Shown one piece after another: positions 36,756-44,690 of a DNA stretch of 64,000 bases; within the stretch, counting starts at the first letter, position 1; every line of letters begins with the position of its first letter. The DNA comes from Apibacter muscae (GTDB lineage: Bacteria; Bacteroidota; Bacteroidia; Flavobacteriales; Weeksellaceae). The translations under genes were made by a program, and so were the position numbers. Where the stretch lies: positions 62,001-126,000 of the forward strand of contig NZ_SELG01000031.1 in NCBI RefSeq assembly GCF_007845635.1. The letters are read 5' to 3'. The notes below the pieces were generated by a model. The model was not told where the DNA came from. It did not search any database and saw nothing but the letters and a program-made list of their open reading frames with translations.

Positions 36756-37664
36756 TTAGTGTTGACCTCCATTTCTAATTTTAAACAGATGTAAGAGAGA
36801 TGGAAATAAAGCTTCCATAGACTCTTTTGCTCCGTTGGTAGATCCGGGAAGCGTAACAACCAATGTTTCTTGAATTAACCCGGCAACGCTTCTGGATAGC
36901 ATGGCTAGGGGAGTTCTATCTTGTCCGTAAGCTCTCATGGCTTCCGCTACTCCTGGTATTTCTTTTTCTAGTAAGGGTTTAACCGCCTCCGGGGTTACGT
37001 CTCGTTGAGACAATCCCGTACCTCCGGTAATCAAAACCATATTTACTTCTTGCTCTGTATATTTTTTAATCTGATTTTGAATTTCGGTTACTTCATCAGG
37101 TATAATGATATAATCGGATATTTCAACCTCACAATTTTCTAATTTTTCTATTATTACCTTCCCTGCTCTATCTTCTTTTTTTCCTTGGGAAATACTATCG
37201 GAACAAACAATAACTGAAGCGGTTAAAGGTGGGTTAAATGTCTCTTTTCTATCGCTTTTTCCCCCTTTCTTCTCCACTAATCTTATATTTTGTATTTCTA
37301 TATTTTTATCCACCGGTTTTAACATATCATACATTGTAAGTGCAACTACTGACGAAGCATGCATGGCTTCTACTTCTACTCCGGTTTTATAAATGGTATG
37401 AATTTCTGTTGTAATGTAAATGGTTAAGTTTTTAATTTCAAAAGATATAGATGTGTACTCTATAGGTAAAGGATGACAATCTGGAATTACATCACTGGTT
37501 TTTTTAGCGGCAAATAAACCGGCAGTTTTTGCCATTTCAAACACATTGCCTTTGGGTACTTTATTTTCTTGTATTGCTTGAATGGTTTCAATTCTACTTA
37601 CTTTAACTTCTGCTTGTGCGATAGCTTTTCGTAATGTATTTGCTTTTGCTGTTATATTTACCAT
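36756..37664 (-). CDS. moaCB: Fused MoaC-MoaB molybdenum cofactor biosynthesis protein
   Basis: The 302-residue protein joins two enzymes. Residues 1-150 are MoaC-like (NVFEMAKTAGLFAAKKTSDVIPDCHPLPI, then GVEVEAMHASSVVALTMYDMLKP), which with MoaA makes cyclic pyranopterin monophosphate. Residues 155-302 are a MoaB/MogA domain (SVIVCSDSISQGKKEDRAG, MVLITGGTGLSQRDVTPEAV, VVTLPGSTNGAKESMEALF), which adenylates molybdopterin. Two steps at opposite ends of the pathway thus share a chain. The fusion is seen in other Bacteroidota. It lies between modA and the MOSC gene. Confidence 0.93.
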   Translation of the reverse strand: MVNITAKANTLRKAIAQAEVKVSRIETIQAIQENKVPKGNVFEMAKTAGLFAAKKTSDVIPDCHPLPIEYTSISFEIKNLTIYITTEIHTIYKTGVEVEAMHASSVVALTMYDMLKPVDKNIEIQNIRLVEKKGGKSDRKETFNPPLTASVIVCSDSISQGKKEDRAGKVIIEKLENCEVEISDYIIIPDEVTEIQNQIKKYTEQEVNMVLITGGTGLSQRDVTPEAVKPLLEKEIPGVAEAMRAYGQDRTPLAMLSRSVAGLIQETLVVTLPGSTNGAKESMEALFPSLLHLFKIRNGGQH

Positions 37665-37740
37665 AATTGATAATCTTCTATAATATTTGTTTATAAATGC
37701 TCGTATTTCTAAACGTATATTTTATATTTATTCTACTTTT

Positions 37741-38439
37741 TTAATTATTCGTATGAGTATAAAACAATCTTTTCTCCCAATTTTCTATTATCCCCGTATC
37801 TATTCTTTTCTTTAAAATTCTTTTCCAACTTTCGGCCAATGGCTTTAATTCTATCATCTGATTTAATTCAGGAATATTTATGTCTTCAAGATATAAAACT
37901 TTTAATATTCTTGTTAAAGAATATTCCGGGTGGGGTCTGGCATCCAATTCAAAAATATCTCCTGCCTTAATTTTTCCTTCTTGAATAACACGGTAGTACC
38001 AACCTGTTTTTAAAGAATTTTGGACTTGCACTGCCATGTTTTCTATGCCAAATCTAAAATTTAGTTTCCAACAGGGCTGTCTGGCTTGGCTTACTTCAAT
38101 TATACAACTGCCTAAACGATATACATCCCCAATACAAACCATATCTTCATTCATGCCTAGGGAAGAGATATTTTCGCCAAAGGCTGCTGGTGAACTTAGC
38201 AGGGGTTGATTCGGATATTTTTGTTTCCAATAGGAATAATTCTCAAATGCATATTGATGTAGGGCTTTATCTTTTCCTCCATGGTTTTTTTTATCTGCTT
38301 GGGAATCTAAAATTAGTCCTTCTTTACGTACGTATTGAGATTCTTTTATCTCATGTTTATTAATCGCACTGTAATATCCCGTATTTGCTAAGGATGCTTC
38401 TTTTCCTATATGCAAAGATTGTATAATGGGCAGATCCAT
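37741..38439 (-). CDS. MOSC-domain protein (YiiM-like)
   Basis: The 232-residue protein has a MOSC domain: KNHGGKDKALHQYAFENYSYWK near residue 50, AFGENISSLGMNEDMVCIGDVYRLGS near 85-110, and EVSQARQPCWKLNFRFG with the conserved cysteine near 122. MOSC proteins carry molybdenum or sulfur chemistry and YiiM reduces N-hydroxylated compounds. The conserved Cys supports cofactor binding. Starts one base after moaE in the cofactor operon, which suggests it uses or finishes the cofactor. Confidence 0.88.
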   Translation of the reverse strand: MDLPIIQSLHIGKEASLANTGYYSAINKHEIKESQYVRKEGLILDSQADKKNHGGKDKALHQYAFENYSYWKQKYPNQPLLSSPAAFGENISSLGMNEDMVCIGDVYRLGSCIIEVSQARQPCWKLNFRFGIENMAVQVQNSLKTGWYYRVIQEGKIKAGDIFELDARPHPEYSLTRILKVLYLEDINIPELNQMIELKPLAESWKRILKKRIDTGIIENWEKRLFYTHTNN

Positions 38440-38440
38440 G

Positions 38441-38890
38441 TTACTTATTTTCTTTCCAGTGATAGGATTGGTTGTTATATATTTCCTTTCCCCAAATGGG
38501 TAATTCTTTCTTTATTCTTTCTACCAATTCCTCACAAGCTTCCATTGCTGTTTTTCTATGCTTGGAGGAGGTAAACACAAATAAACAAATTTCGCCTTTT
38601 TTCACTTTCCCTAAGCTGTGATACAGATGAATACAAACCAATTCGTGCTTGGAAAATATTTCTTCTCTTAGAATCGCTAATTTATTTATGGCCATTTCTT
38701 TATAGGCTGTAAAATGGATGGCTTCAACTTCTGTATCTCCCTTTTTATCTTCTCTTACTTGTCCTAAAAAAAGGCTGTGTCCTCCTATATTGGTTTTGGC
38801 ACTATGTTTACGGATGCTCTCTGAAATAAATTCCGGAGGAATCGCTCCGTCTATAAAAGGATCTATTTTTCTATTTTTTTTATCATTCAT
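38441..38890 (-). CDS. moaE: Molybdopterin synthase catalytic subunit
   Basis: The 149-residue protein matches MoaE: GHSLFLGQVREDKKGDTEVEAIHFTAY, then IHLYHSLGKVKKGEICLFVFTSSKHRKTAMEACEELVERIKKE and PIWGKEIY near the end with the active-site lysines. With MoaD it inserts two sulfurs into precursor Z to make molybdopterin. It starts 13 bases after the moeB-like gene. Confidence 0.95.
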   Translation of the reverse strand: MNDKKNRKIDPFIDGAIPPEFISESIRKHSAKTNIGGHSLFLGQVREDKKGDTEVEAIHFTAYKEMAINKLAILREEIFSKHELVCIHLYHSLGKVKKGEICLFVFTSSKHRKTAMEACEELVERIKKELPIWGKEIYNNQSYHWKENK

Positions 38891-38903
38891 GGGAATCTAT
38901 TAA

Positions 38904-39986
38904 TTATAATATAGTTTTTATTCCTCCGCTAACTTGTTGTATTTTTTTATCAGGATATTGGGCTTTGGTTATTTCAAGTGCTTTTTGACTTCTAATCCCT
39001 GATTGGCAAATAAATATAATCCGTTCGTATTTTTCAAGTTCTTGAAACTCATTTTTTAACCGCTCTAAAGGGATGGATTTGCATTTTTTCAATTGAATTC
39101 TGGGCATTTCATCCTCGTTTCGAACATCTATCAATAGCGCTTGATCATCTTTAAGTAAATCTTCCAATTCTCTTAAGCTTTTTACATCCGTATCTTGCAC
39201 TAATTTACAAGTTTCTGAATAATTTTCTGGTTTTAGTTCCTCTTGGGTTTGGGGAGAAGTATTGAGTTTTGATTTTGGATATTTAATAATGGAGGTATGA
39301 TAATCCAACATATTAATAAGTAATAATTTATGAATCAATACATCGCCTATACCGGTAATCAATTTTATTACTTCATTGGCTTGCATCGTACCGACCATGC
39401 CCGACAAGGTCCCTATAACTCCGGCTTCATTACAATTTGGAATTTCGTCTGGTTGAGGAGGAAGTGGAAAAAGATCTCTGTAATTGGTCATCCTGTCTTC
39501 TTTTTCTATGTTAAAAACCGCTACCTGACCTTGGTATTGGTAAATTGCTCCATAAACTAAGGGTTTCTTTTGTAGATAACAAACATCACTTAACAAGTAA
39601 CGGATAGAAAAATTATCTGTACAATCTACGACAATATCGTAGGAATCAATGATTGAAAATACATTTTCTAAAGTTAATGGATAGGGATAAGCCTTTACTT
39701 TTAAATTGGAATTTAACTTTTCAAGCTTATCTTTAGCTACTTCTGCTTTTAGTATATCTATGTCTGATTCTTCAAACAAAATTTGCCTATGTAAATTAGA
39801 TTCTTCTACTTTATCATAATCCACAACCCCTAAAGTACCCACGCCAGCTGTAGCCAAGTACTGCAATACAGGGCAGCCCAACCCTCCAGCTCCGACAACT
39901 AAAACGCTAGCATTCCATAATTTTTTTTGTGCTTTCTCTCCAAAATTCGGGAGAATGATTTGTCTATTATAACGTTGTAAATCCAT
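38904..39986 (-). CDS. moeB: MoeB/ThiF-type MoaD-activating enzyme with C-terminal rhodanese domain
   Basis: The 360-residue protein has an E1-like adenylation domain (residues 1-245), with VVGAGGLGCPVLQYLATAG near 31-49, VVDCTDNFSIRYLLSD near 120 and GVIGTLSGMVGTMQANEVIK near 188-207. A rhodanese domain follows (residues 265-360) with active-site loop FICQSGIRSQKA. MoeB adenylates the C-terminal glycine of MoaD; the fused rhodanese probably passes persulfide sulfur to it, as in the eukaryotic MOCS3 enzyme. The first gene downstream of moaD. Confidence 0.92.
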   Translation of the reverse strand: MDLQRYNRQIILPNFGEKAQKKLWNASVLVVGAGGLGCPVLQYLATAGVGTLGVVDYDKVEESNLHRQILFEESDIDILKAEVAKDKLEKLNSNLKVKAYPYPLTLENVFSIIDSYDIVVDCTDNFSIRYLLSDVCYLQKKPLVYGAIYQYQGQVAVFNIEKEDRMTNYRDLFPLPPQPDEIPNCNEAGVIGTLSGMVGTMQANEVIKLITGIGDVLIHKLLLINMLDYHTSIIKYPKSKLNTSPQTQEELKPENYSETCKLVQDTDVKSLRELEDLLKDDQALLIDVRNEDEMPRIQLKKCKSIPLERLKNEFQELEKYERIIFICQSGIRSQKALEITKAQYPDKKIQQVSGGIKTIL

Positions 39987-40009
39987 CTCAATTTTTGATC
40001 TAAGAATTT

Positions 40010-40240
40010 TTATCCTCCTGAGTAAGGAGGTAGCAAAGCTATTTCTGCGTTTTCTGGAATCGTATCAGAATCTTGTTTAATTTCTTCGTTTATCACAATT
40101 AAATAAGTGGAGGTTTTTAATTGCGGAAATTTTTTCTCCAGTTGATTTCTTAATTCTATAACAAAATTTTCTTCTTTATCTAAATGATATTCTTCTGTTT
40201 TAAATATATCTGTAAGTTTTCCAAAAATTTTAATCTTCAT
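40010..40240 (-). CDS. moaD: Molybdopterin synthase sulfur carrier subunit
   Basis: The 76-residue ubiquitin-fold protein ends in the required Gly-Gly (LLPPYSGG), which is adenylated and thiocarboxylated. The segment VIELRNQLEKKFPQL and the small size match MoaD. It overlaps the end of mobA by 11 bases and precedes its activating enzyme by 23 bases, so partners are made together. Confidence 0.93.
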   Translation of the reverse strand: MKIKIFGKLTDIFKTEEYHLDKEENFVIELRNQLEKKFPQLKTSTYLIVINEEIKQDSDTIPENAEIALLPPYSGG

Positions 40241-40805
40241 GTTTAAGTATTTTTTCTACATATTTAAATTCTTCAGGGGTATTTACATTCACAAATCTAT
40301 TCTCCGAGATTATTTCATTCAATTCAATACAATTACAACTGACTTCTTCTAAAAATGTTTTCATTTTTAGTTCTCTTTGCTTAATTTTTTGTTCTAATAT
40401 GGAAAGTAAGCCTGGCGAATAAATGCCCAATACTGGAATTAATCTTTGATTGTAAGTAGCTATTGTGGTTTGTCCTTTTTGATGGCTCTTAATAAGTATG
40501 CCAATAACTTCAGTTGAAATTAAGGGCATATCACAACTGATAAAAAAAGTATCAGCCTTAAATTTAGTTAAAGATGCATAAATTCCACCTATTGGACCAT
40601 GGTTAGTCTCTATATCTGGAATTAAAGGCAATCCCAAGGATTCGTACTTTAAATTATTAGTATTTATATAAATGCTAGTAAAAAACTGTGACAATACCTG
40701 AATTGTATTAGCAATTAATGGTTTATTACATAAAGGTTTTAAACCTTTATCTTCCCCCATTCTAGAGCTTTTTCCTCCAGCTAAAATGACTGCATTAATT
40801 CGCAT
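40230..40805 (-). CDS. mobA: Molybdenum cofactor guanylyltransferase
   Basis: The 191-residue nucleotidyltransferase has the signature LAGGKSSRMGEDKGLKPL (residues 8-25), then GPIGGIYASLTKFKADTFFISCDMP with the metal-binding Asp. MobA adds GMP to molybdenum cofactor to make the bis-MGD form used by DMSO-reductase-family enzymes. This matches the nitrate reductase upstream, which needs bis-MGD. It overlaps the regulator gene by 11 bases. Confidence 0.94.
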   Translation of the reverse strand: MRINAVILAGGKSSRMGEDKGLKPLCNKPLIANTIQVLSQFFTSIYINTNNLKYESLGLPLIPDIETNHGPIGGIYASLTKFKADTFFISCDMPLISTEVIGILIKSHQKGQTTIATYNQRLIPVLGIYSPGLLSILEQKIKQRELKMKTFLEEVSCNCIELNEIISENRFVNVNTPEEFKYVEKILKHED

Positions 40806-41121
40806 TTTTATCTTTAAATTGATTAAATTCTTGGTTAATTTTTCTAAATTTTTCCAATAATCTTTTTCCTTCCTTTGTTAAAAAAGTTCCTCCTCCTTCT
40901 CTACCTCCTACATTCTTAATTACTAAAGGCAAGGGTGCAAACTGATTCATTTCTTGTACCATGCCCCAAGCTTTCCTATAAGATATATTTGTACTGCGTG
41001 CTGCCGCTGCTATTGAACCTGTTTTTTCTATAAATTCCAACAATAATGCTCTACCTCTACCAATTTTAAGTCCTTTAGGGGTTTCCAACCAAATATGTCC
41101 TTCAATTCTTAAATCTTCCAT
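40795..41121 (-). CDS. ModE-like winged-helix regulator without a molybdate-binding domain
   Basis: The 108-residue protein is a ModE-type N-terminal HTH domain: GRGRALLLEFIEKTGSIAAAARSTNISYRKAWGMVQEMN near residues 21-59, then VGGREGGGTFLTKEGKRLLEKF. The TOBE domains that sense molybdate in full ModE are missing. It overlaps moeA by 13 bases and mobA by 11. It could regulate the island constitutively, dimerise with another sensor, or respond by a different signal. Which genes it controls is not visible. Confidence 0.88.
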   Translation of the reverse strand: MEDLRIEGHIWLETPKGLKIGRGRALLLEFIEKTGSIAAAARSTNISYRKAWGMVQEMNQFAPLPLVIKNVGGREGGGTFLTKEGKRLLEKFRKINQEFNQFKDKNAN

Positions 41122-42302
41122 AGGGTTACTTCTTCATTTTCTTCTATTAATCGGGGATCTCCATGAAGTTCTACTAAGCAATTGGCTTTCGTAAAAGCAT
41201 CCATTTTATAAGATTCTTGTGTTGGCAATAGACAAACTTTCCCTTGCTTATATATAGCCTTTAAAAACAAAGTAAGAGTATTTTCTTTCTTATAGGCAGT
41301 TGCTAATCTTGCCGTTCTTTTAGATTTATTGAAATTTAAATTTCCTTGAATGCCCTCTAGAAATGGACGGACATACTGATAAAAATTAATCAATACGGAT
41401 GCTGGATTTCCCGGTAGTGCAAAAACATATTTATTCTTCTTTTTTCCAAAGAATATGGGTTTCCCTGGTTTCTGTTGTATTTTGTAAAATAGTTTTTCTA
41501 CTCCACTAATTTCTAAAGCTTCTTTTACAAAATCGTAATCTCCTACTGATATACCTCCAGTCATTATCAATATATCTACTTCTTCCCAAAAATCTTGAAT
41601 GGTTTCAATCGTTGAATCTTTATCGTCTAGAACTTTAACTATTTTATGAGGTTGAATGTTTATATCTTGTAACAGGGCTTTTAGAGCCTGAGAATTACTT
41701 TCATAAATCTGCCCCTGTTGCAAGGGTTTTCCTGCTTCAACCAATTCATTTCCTGTAACTATAAGCCCTACTTTAGGAAATGCATATACAGGTAGCTGTG
41801 TAAAACCAAATCCGGCAAGAAAGCCTACAATACCAGAATTTATAAATGTGTTTTTAGGTACGAGTAAATCTCCTTTTTTAGTTTGTGAAGCTTTCAGCCT
41901 CACATTCATTCCTTGGAATATTTTAGAATCTTGTATCTGAAGTTCTCCTAAATTTTCCTTGATTTTTTCCTGCATTACTACAGTATCTGCTCCTTTAGGG
42001 ATCGGTGCACCGGTATATATACGAGCTACTTCTCCCTTTTTTAATATGGGTAGATCTGTCGCTCCTGCTTGAATGGTATAACTAATTTTTAGTGGAATTT
42101 TCTCTTTATATTGTTCATAGTTAAATGCATATCCATCCATGGCTGAATTGTCAAATGAAGGCACATCTAAAGGAGCATAAATATCTTCCGCTGTATAATG
42201 ATACAATGCTTCTTCTAAGTTTTTTTTAACTATAGAACCTTGATATATTTCGCTTTTAACAATATCTTTTGCTTGGGAAACGGTAATAAAATTCATTTTC
42301 AA
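41109..42302 (-). CDS. moeA: Molybdopterin molybdenumtransferase
   Basis: The 397-residue protein has the MoeA domains: APLDVPSFDNSAMDGYAFN near residue 57, RIYTGAPIPKGADTVVMQE near 90-108, and the MogA-like domain with LIVTGNELVEAG, ESNSQALKALL and ILIMTGGISVGDYDFVKEAL, then ALPGNPASVLINFYQYV. It inserts molybdate into adenylated molybdopterin. It lies between moaA and the ModE-like gene, with a 13-base overlap at its 3' end. Confidence 0.95.
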   Translation of the reverse strand: MKMNFITVSQAKDIVKSEIYQGSIVKKNLEEALYHYTAEDIYAPLDVPSFDNSAMDGYAFNYEQYKEKIPLKISYTIQAGATDLPILKKGEVARIYTGAPIPKGADTVVMQEKIKENLGELQIQDSKIFQGMNVRLKASQTKKGDLLVPKNTFINSGIVGFLAGFGFTQLPVYAFPKVGLIVTGNELVEAGKPLQQGQIYESNSQALKALLQDINIQPHKIVKVLDDKDSTIETIQDFWEEVDILIMTGGISVGDYDFVKEALEISGVEKLFYKIQQKPGKPIFFGKKKNKYVFALPGNPASVLINFYQYVRPFLEGIQGNLNFNKSKRTARLATAYKKENTLTLFLKAIYKQGKVCLLPTQESYKMDAFTKANCLVELHGDPRLIEENEEVTLWKI

Positions 42303-42335
42303 TAGGTCAAATTTGTCATAACGATAAATAAAAAA

Positions 42336-43319
42336 TTATCCTCCTATTTTAATCATACTTCGATTATTTAACTGATCAGGATCAAATTCTTTGAGTTGAT
42401 TTAGTTGCCCTCCTACTTTCTCATGTTTTTTGTAAATGCATTTTTCTATAAGGGGTTTAATGTCTTGCTTATTTCTATAAGCACCCAAAAGATCAAACTC
42501 TTCTTTTCCAAAAAGGCAATTTTTCATTTTACCGTCGGAAGTTAATCTCATTCGATTACAACCTTCACAAAAGGGTTGGCTTACTGTGGTTATAAAAGCA
42601 AAAGTACCTTTGGCTCCTTCCAACTTGTATTTTTTTGTAGTATCAAAAACTTGATCTTGGATTTTATTAAATCTATGCTTTTCAGCAATACTGCTTAACA
42701 TTTCAGACATGGATACTACGTTTTTTTTATTCCAATGATTGCCATCAAAAGGCATAAATTCAATAAATCTAACTTCTATTGGATACTTCATGGTTAGATT
42801 AACAAAATCATTGACTTCTATTTCGTTAATCCCTTTCATTACTACTACATTCAGTTTTATATGAAAACCATTCTCTATAAAAGTAAGTAAATTTCTCCAT
42901 ACTTTATGAAATGCATCACGCTTAGTTAGCTTGAAAAAAATTTCTGGATTTAAGCTATCTAAACTAACATTTATGGTTAGAACATTTGTATCTTTTAATA
43001 CGCTTTCATATTTGTCTAACAATACTCCATTGGTGGTTAAAGCAATTTGGACGGGTAACTGAGAAATTTTTTCAACAATGGTAGCAAAATCATGCCTTAC
43101 CAAAGGTTCTCCACCGGTAAGGCGAATTTTATTCACTCCATAATCAACGAAGATTTTGGATATTTCAAAAATTTCATCTGCCTGCAATTGTTCCTTGGAG
43201 GGTAAACAATGTATATTTTCTTCAGGCATACAATAGATACATCGAAAATTACAGTTATCGGTAAGTGATATTCTTAGATAACTATGTTTTCTTCCGAATG
43301 TATCCGTTAAATTATTCAT
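42336..43319 (-). CDS. moaA: GTP 3',8-cyclase (radical SAM)
   Basis: The 327-residue protein has the radical SAM motif CNFRCIYCMPEEN (CxxxCxxC, residues 23-30), RLTGGEPLVRHDF near 65, and the second Fe-S site with CEGCNRMRLTSDGKMKNCLF. It ends in the conserved Gly-Gly tail (MIKIGG). MoaA starts the cofactor pathway by rearranging GTP. The start overlaps the end of the upstream small membrane-protein gene by 8 bases, linking cofactor synthesis to the reductase genes. Confidence 0.96.
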   Translation of the reverse strand: MNNLTDTFGRKHSYLRISLTDNCNFRCIYCMPEENIHCLPSKEQLQADEIFEISKIFVDYGVNKIRLTGGEPLVRHDFATIVEKISQLPVQIALTTNGVLLDKYESVLKDTNVLTINVSLDSLNPEIFFKLTKRDAFHKVWRNLLTFIENGFHIKLNVVVMKGINEIEVNDFVNLTMKYPIEVRFIEFMPFDGNHWNKKNVVSMSEMLSSIAEKHRFNKIQDQVFDTTKKYKLEGAKGTFAFITTVSQPFCEGCNRMRLTSDGKMKNCLFGKEEFDLLGAYRNKQDIKPLIEKCIYKKHEKVGGQLNQLKEFDPDQLNNRSMIKIGG

Positions 43320-43590
43320 ATTGATTCTCTGACTTTTTATTTTCTTTATTTTTTATTGAAGCCGGTAAATATTTAAGTAAAAATAAACTGGATATAAATA
43401 AAAATAAAGAGGCTATAAAAGTAGCCCATGCAAATCCATGGTTCCCATCTAAAGCATTATTTAAAGCTCCATACATTAACCAGATTTGAAGGGCTAATAT
43501 AAGGATAAAAATTACAATTATTGCAGAAGTTAGGGTATTCATTCTGCTTGGATTTACGGGATTGTTTACCTTGTGTTTTTTTTTCATCAC
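43312..43590 (-). CDS. Small two-helix membrane protein of the nitrate reductase cluster
   Basis: The 92-residue protein has a basic N-terminus, two hydrophobic helices (TSAIIVIFILILALQIWLMY and FAWATFIASLFLFISSLFLL) and a charged tail. It resembles small proteins annotated as DUF6755 in similar clusters, but I hold that loosely. It lies one base from the Rieske gene and overlaps moaA by 8 bases. A role in anchoring or assembling the reductase is inference from position. Confidence 0.7.
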   Translation of the reverse strand: MMKKKHKVNNPVNPSRMNTLTSAIIVIFILILALQIWLMYGALNNALDGNHGFAWATFIASLFLFISSLFLLKYLPASIKNKENKKSENQYE

Positions 43591-44088
43591 TTATACTTTT
43601 TCTTTTACATAGATTTTCCCGTCTTTTATTATTACGGATAATTGAGGCAAGGGTCTAGGCGGTGGACCTTGCAAAACATCTCCAGTTTCTGGATTGAAAA
43701 ATCCTTGATGGCAGGGGCAAACAATCTTATTGATTTCGTGATTGTATAAAACGGCACAGGATAAATGTGTGCATTTTTGTTCAAAACATCTCCATTTGTC
43801 TTCTCCTAAATGGATGAGTATGTAAGGCACTTTGTGATTTTCTTTAATTGTGAAGGATTTCATTTGACCGATAGGAACTTCTGAAGTTTCACATACATAA
43901 AATTCTTCTTCTACTTCTTTTTTGGATGGTAATAGGGATTTAGCCGCTATAAACCCATTGCCAAGTGCTAATCCTCCAGATAATAAACATAAAAATTTAG
44001 CAAATTCTCTTCGGGATACATGGGTAGATTCTTCTTGTCTTACAGGAAAATCAGATTTCCATATAGGTTCTTTGTTATCTTTTGACAT
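43591..44088 (-). CDS. Tat-exported Rieske [2Fe-2S] protein
   Basis: The 165-residue protein has a twin-arginine motif, SRREFAKFLCLLSGG (residues 25-39), heading a hydrophobic segment that could stay as an anchor. The Rieske site is CTHLSCAVL (Cys-x-His near residue 111) and CPCHQGFFNPETG (Cys-x-x-His near 129), followed by the PPPRPLP proline loop. It should sit on the outer face of the membrane and pass electrons from quinol or the membrane cytochrome. It is the fourth gene of the reductase set. Confidence 0.9.
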   Translation of the reverse strand: MSKDNKEPIWKSDFPVRQEESTHVSRREFAKFLCLLSGGLALGNGFIAAKSLLPSKKEVEEEFYVCETSEVPIGQMKSFTIKENHKVPYILIHLGEDKWRCFEQKCTHLSCAVLYNHEINKIVCPCHQGFFNPETGDVLQGPPPRPLPQLSVIIKDGKIYVKEKV

Positions 44089-44109
44089 GTTTTTTTATTT
44101 CTTATGTAA

Positions 44110-44679
44110 TTAGTGAACTTTTAACTCTTTGCTGCCTTTGGGCATCATAATATTTACTTTAGTAACAACTTCTTCTTGACCAAATATAAATTTATTTACC
44201 GGGGTACTATTCGGTCTTTTTTCCTCTATTTCTTCTCTAGTCCCATAGAAAAGAGCTCCACTAGGACAAACGGTGGCACACATAGGTTTTAGTCCTGCAC
44301 TTGTACGATCGTAACACATGTTACATTTCATCATAAGCTCTGCTTCTTCTATTTTTTTAGGAACTCCGAAGGGACATGCCATTACGCAGTTGGAACAACC
44401 AATACAGCGAGCCGTGTTGGCTGAGTGTAATACTCCAAAGGAATCTTTGGTAATAGCATCGGCAGGACATACATTAGCACAAACTGGATCTTCGCAATGC
44501 ATACAAACTTGTACAGTAGTTTGTACGGTATGTTTTCGATCTACATAATGAATATGTATCATACTTTCTTGACCATTCGTTTCACATTCTGCACATGCCA
44601 TCTCGCAGGAGTGGCACCCAATACACCTCTGCATATCTACAAAAAATTCCATGTTTTTATTATATTCTGTAGTTGTCAT
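44110..44679 (-). CDS. Four-cluster 4Fe-4S electron transfer subunit
   Basis: The 189-residue protein carries four cysteine groups like DmsB/NrfC/NarH relatives: [40 protein letters not shown] and [20 protein letters not shown]. No signal peptide is present, so it is cytoplasmic, with the catalytic subunit. It should move electrons to the molybdenum centre. A second Met at residue 10 is an alternative start. It begins 11 bases after the molybdoenzyme gene. Confidence 0.9.
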   Translation of the reverse strand: MTTTEYNKNMEFFVDMQRCIGCHSCEMACAECETNGQESMIHIHYVDRKHTVQTTVQVCMHCEDPVCANVCPADAITKDSFGVLHSANTARCIGCSNCVMACPFGVPKKIEEAELMMKCNMCYDRTSAGLKPMCATVCPSGALFYGTREEIEEKRPNSTPVNKFIFGQEEVVTKVNIMMPKGSKELKVH

Positions 44680-44690
44680 TTTTTTTTATT

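Noticed and set aside
36740-36859. 40-residue N-terminal extension on ModA
   Set aside because: It would place non-signal sequence before a clear lipoprotein signal peptide and overlaps moaCB.
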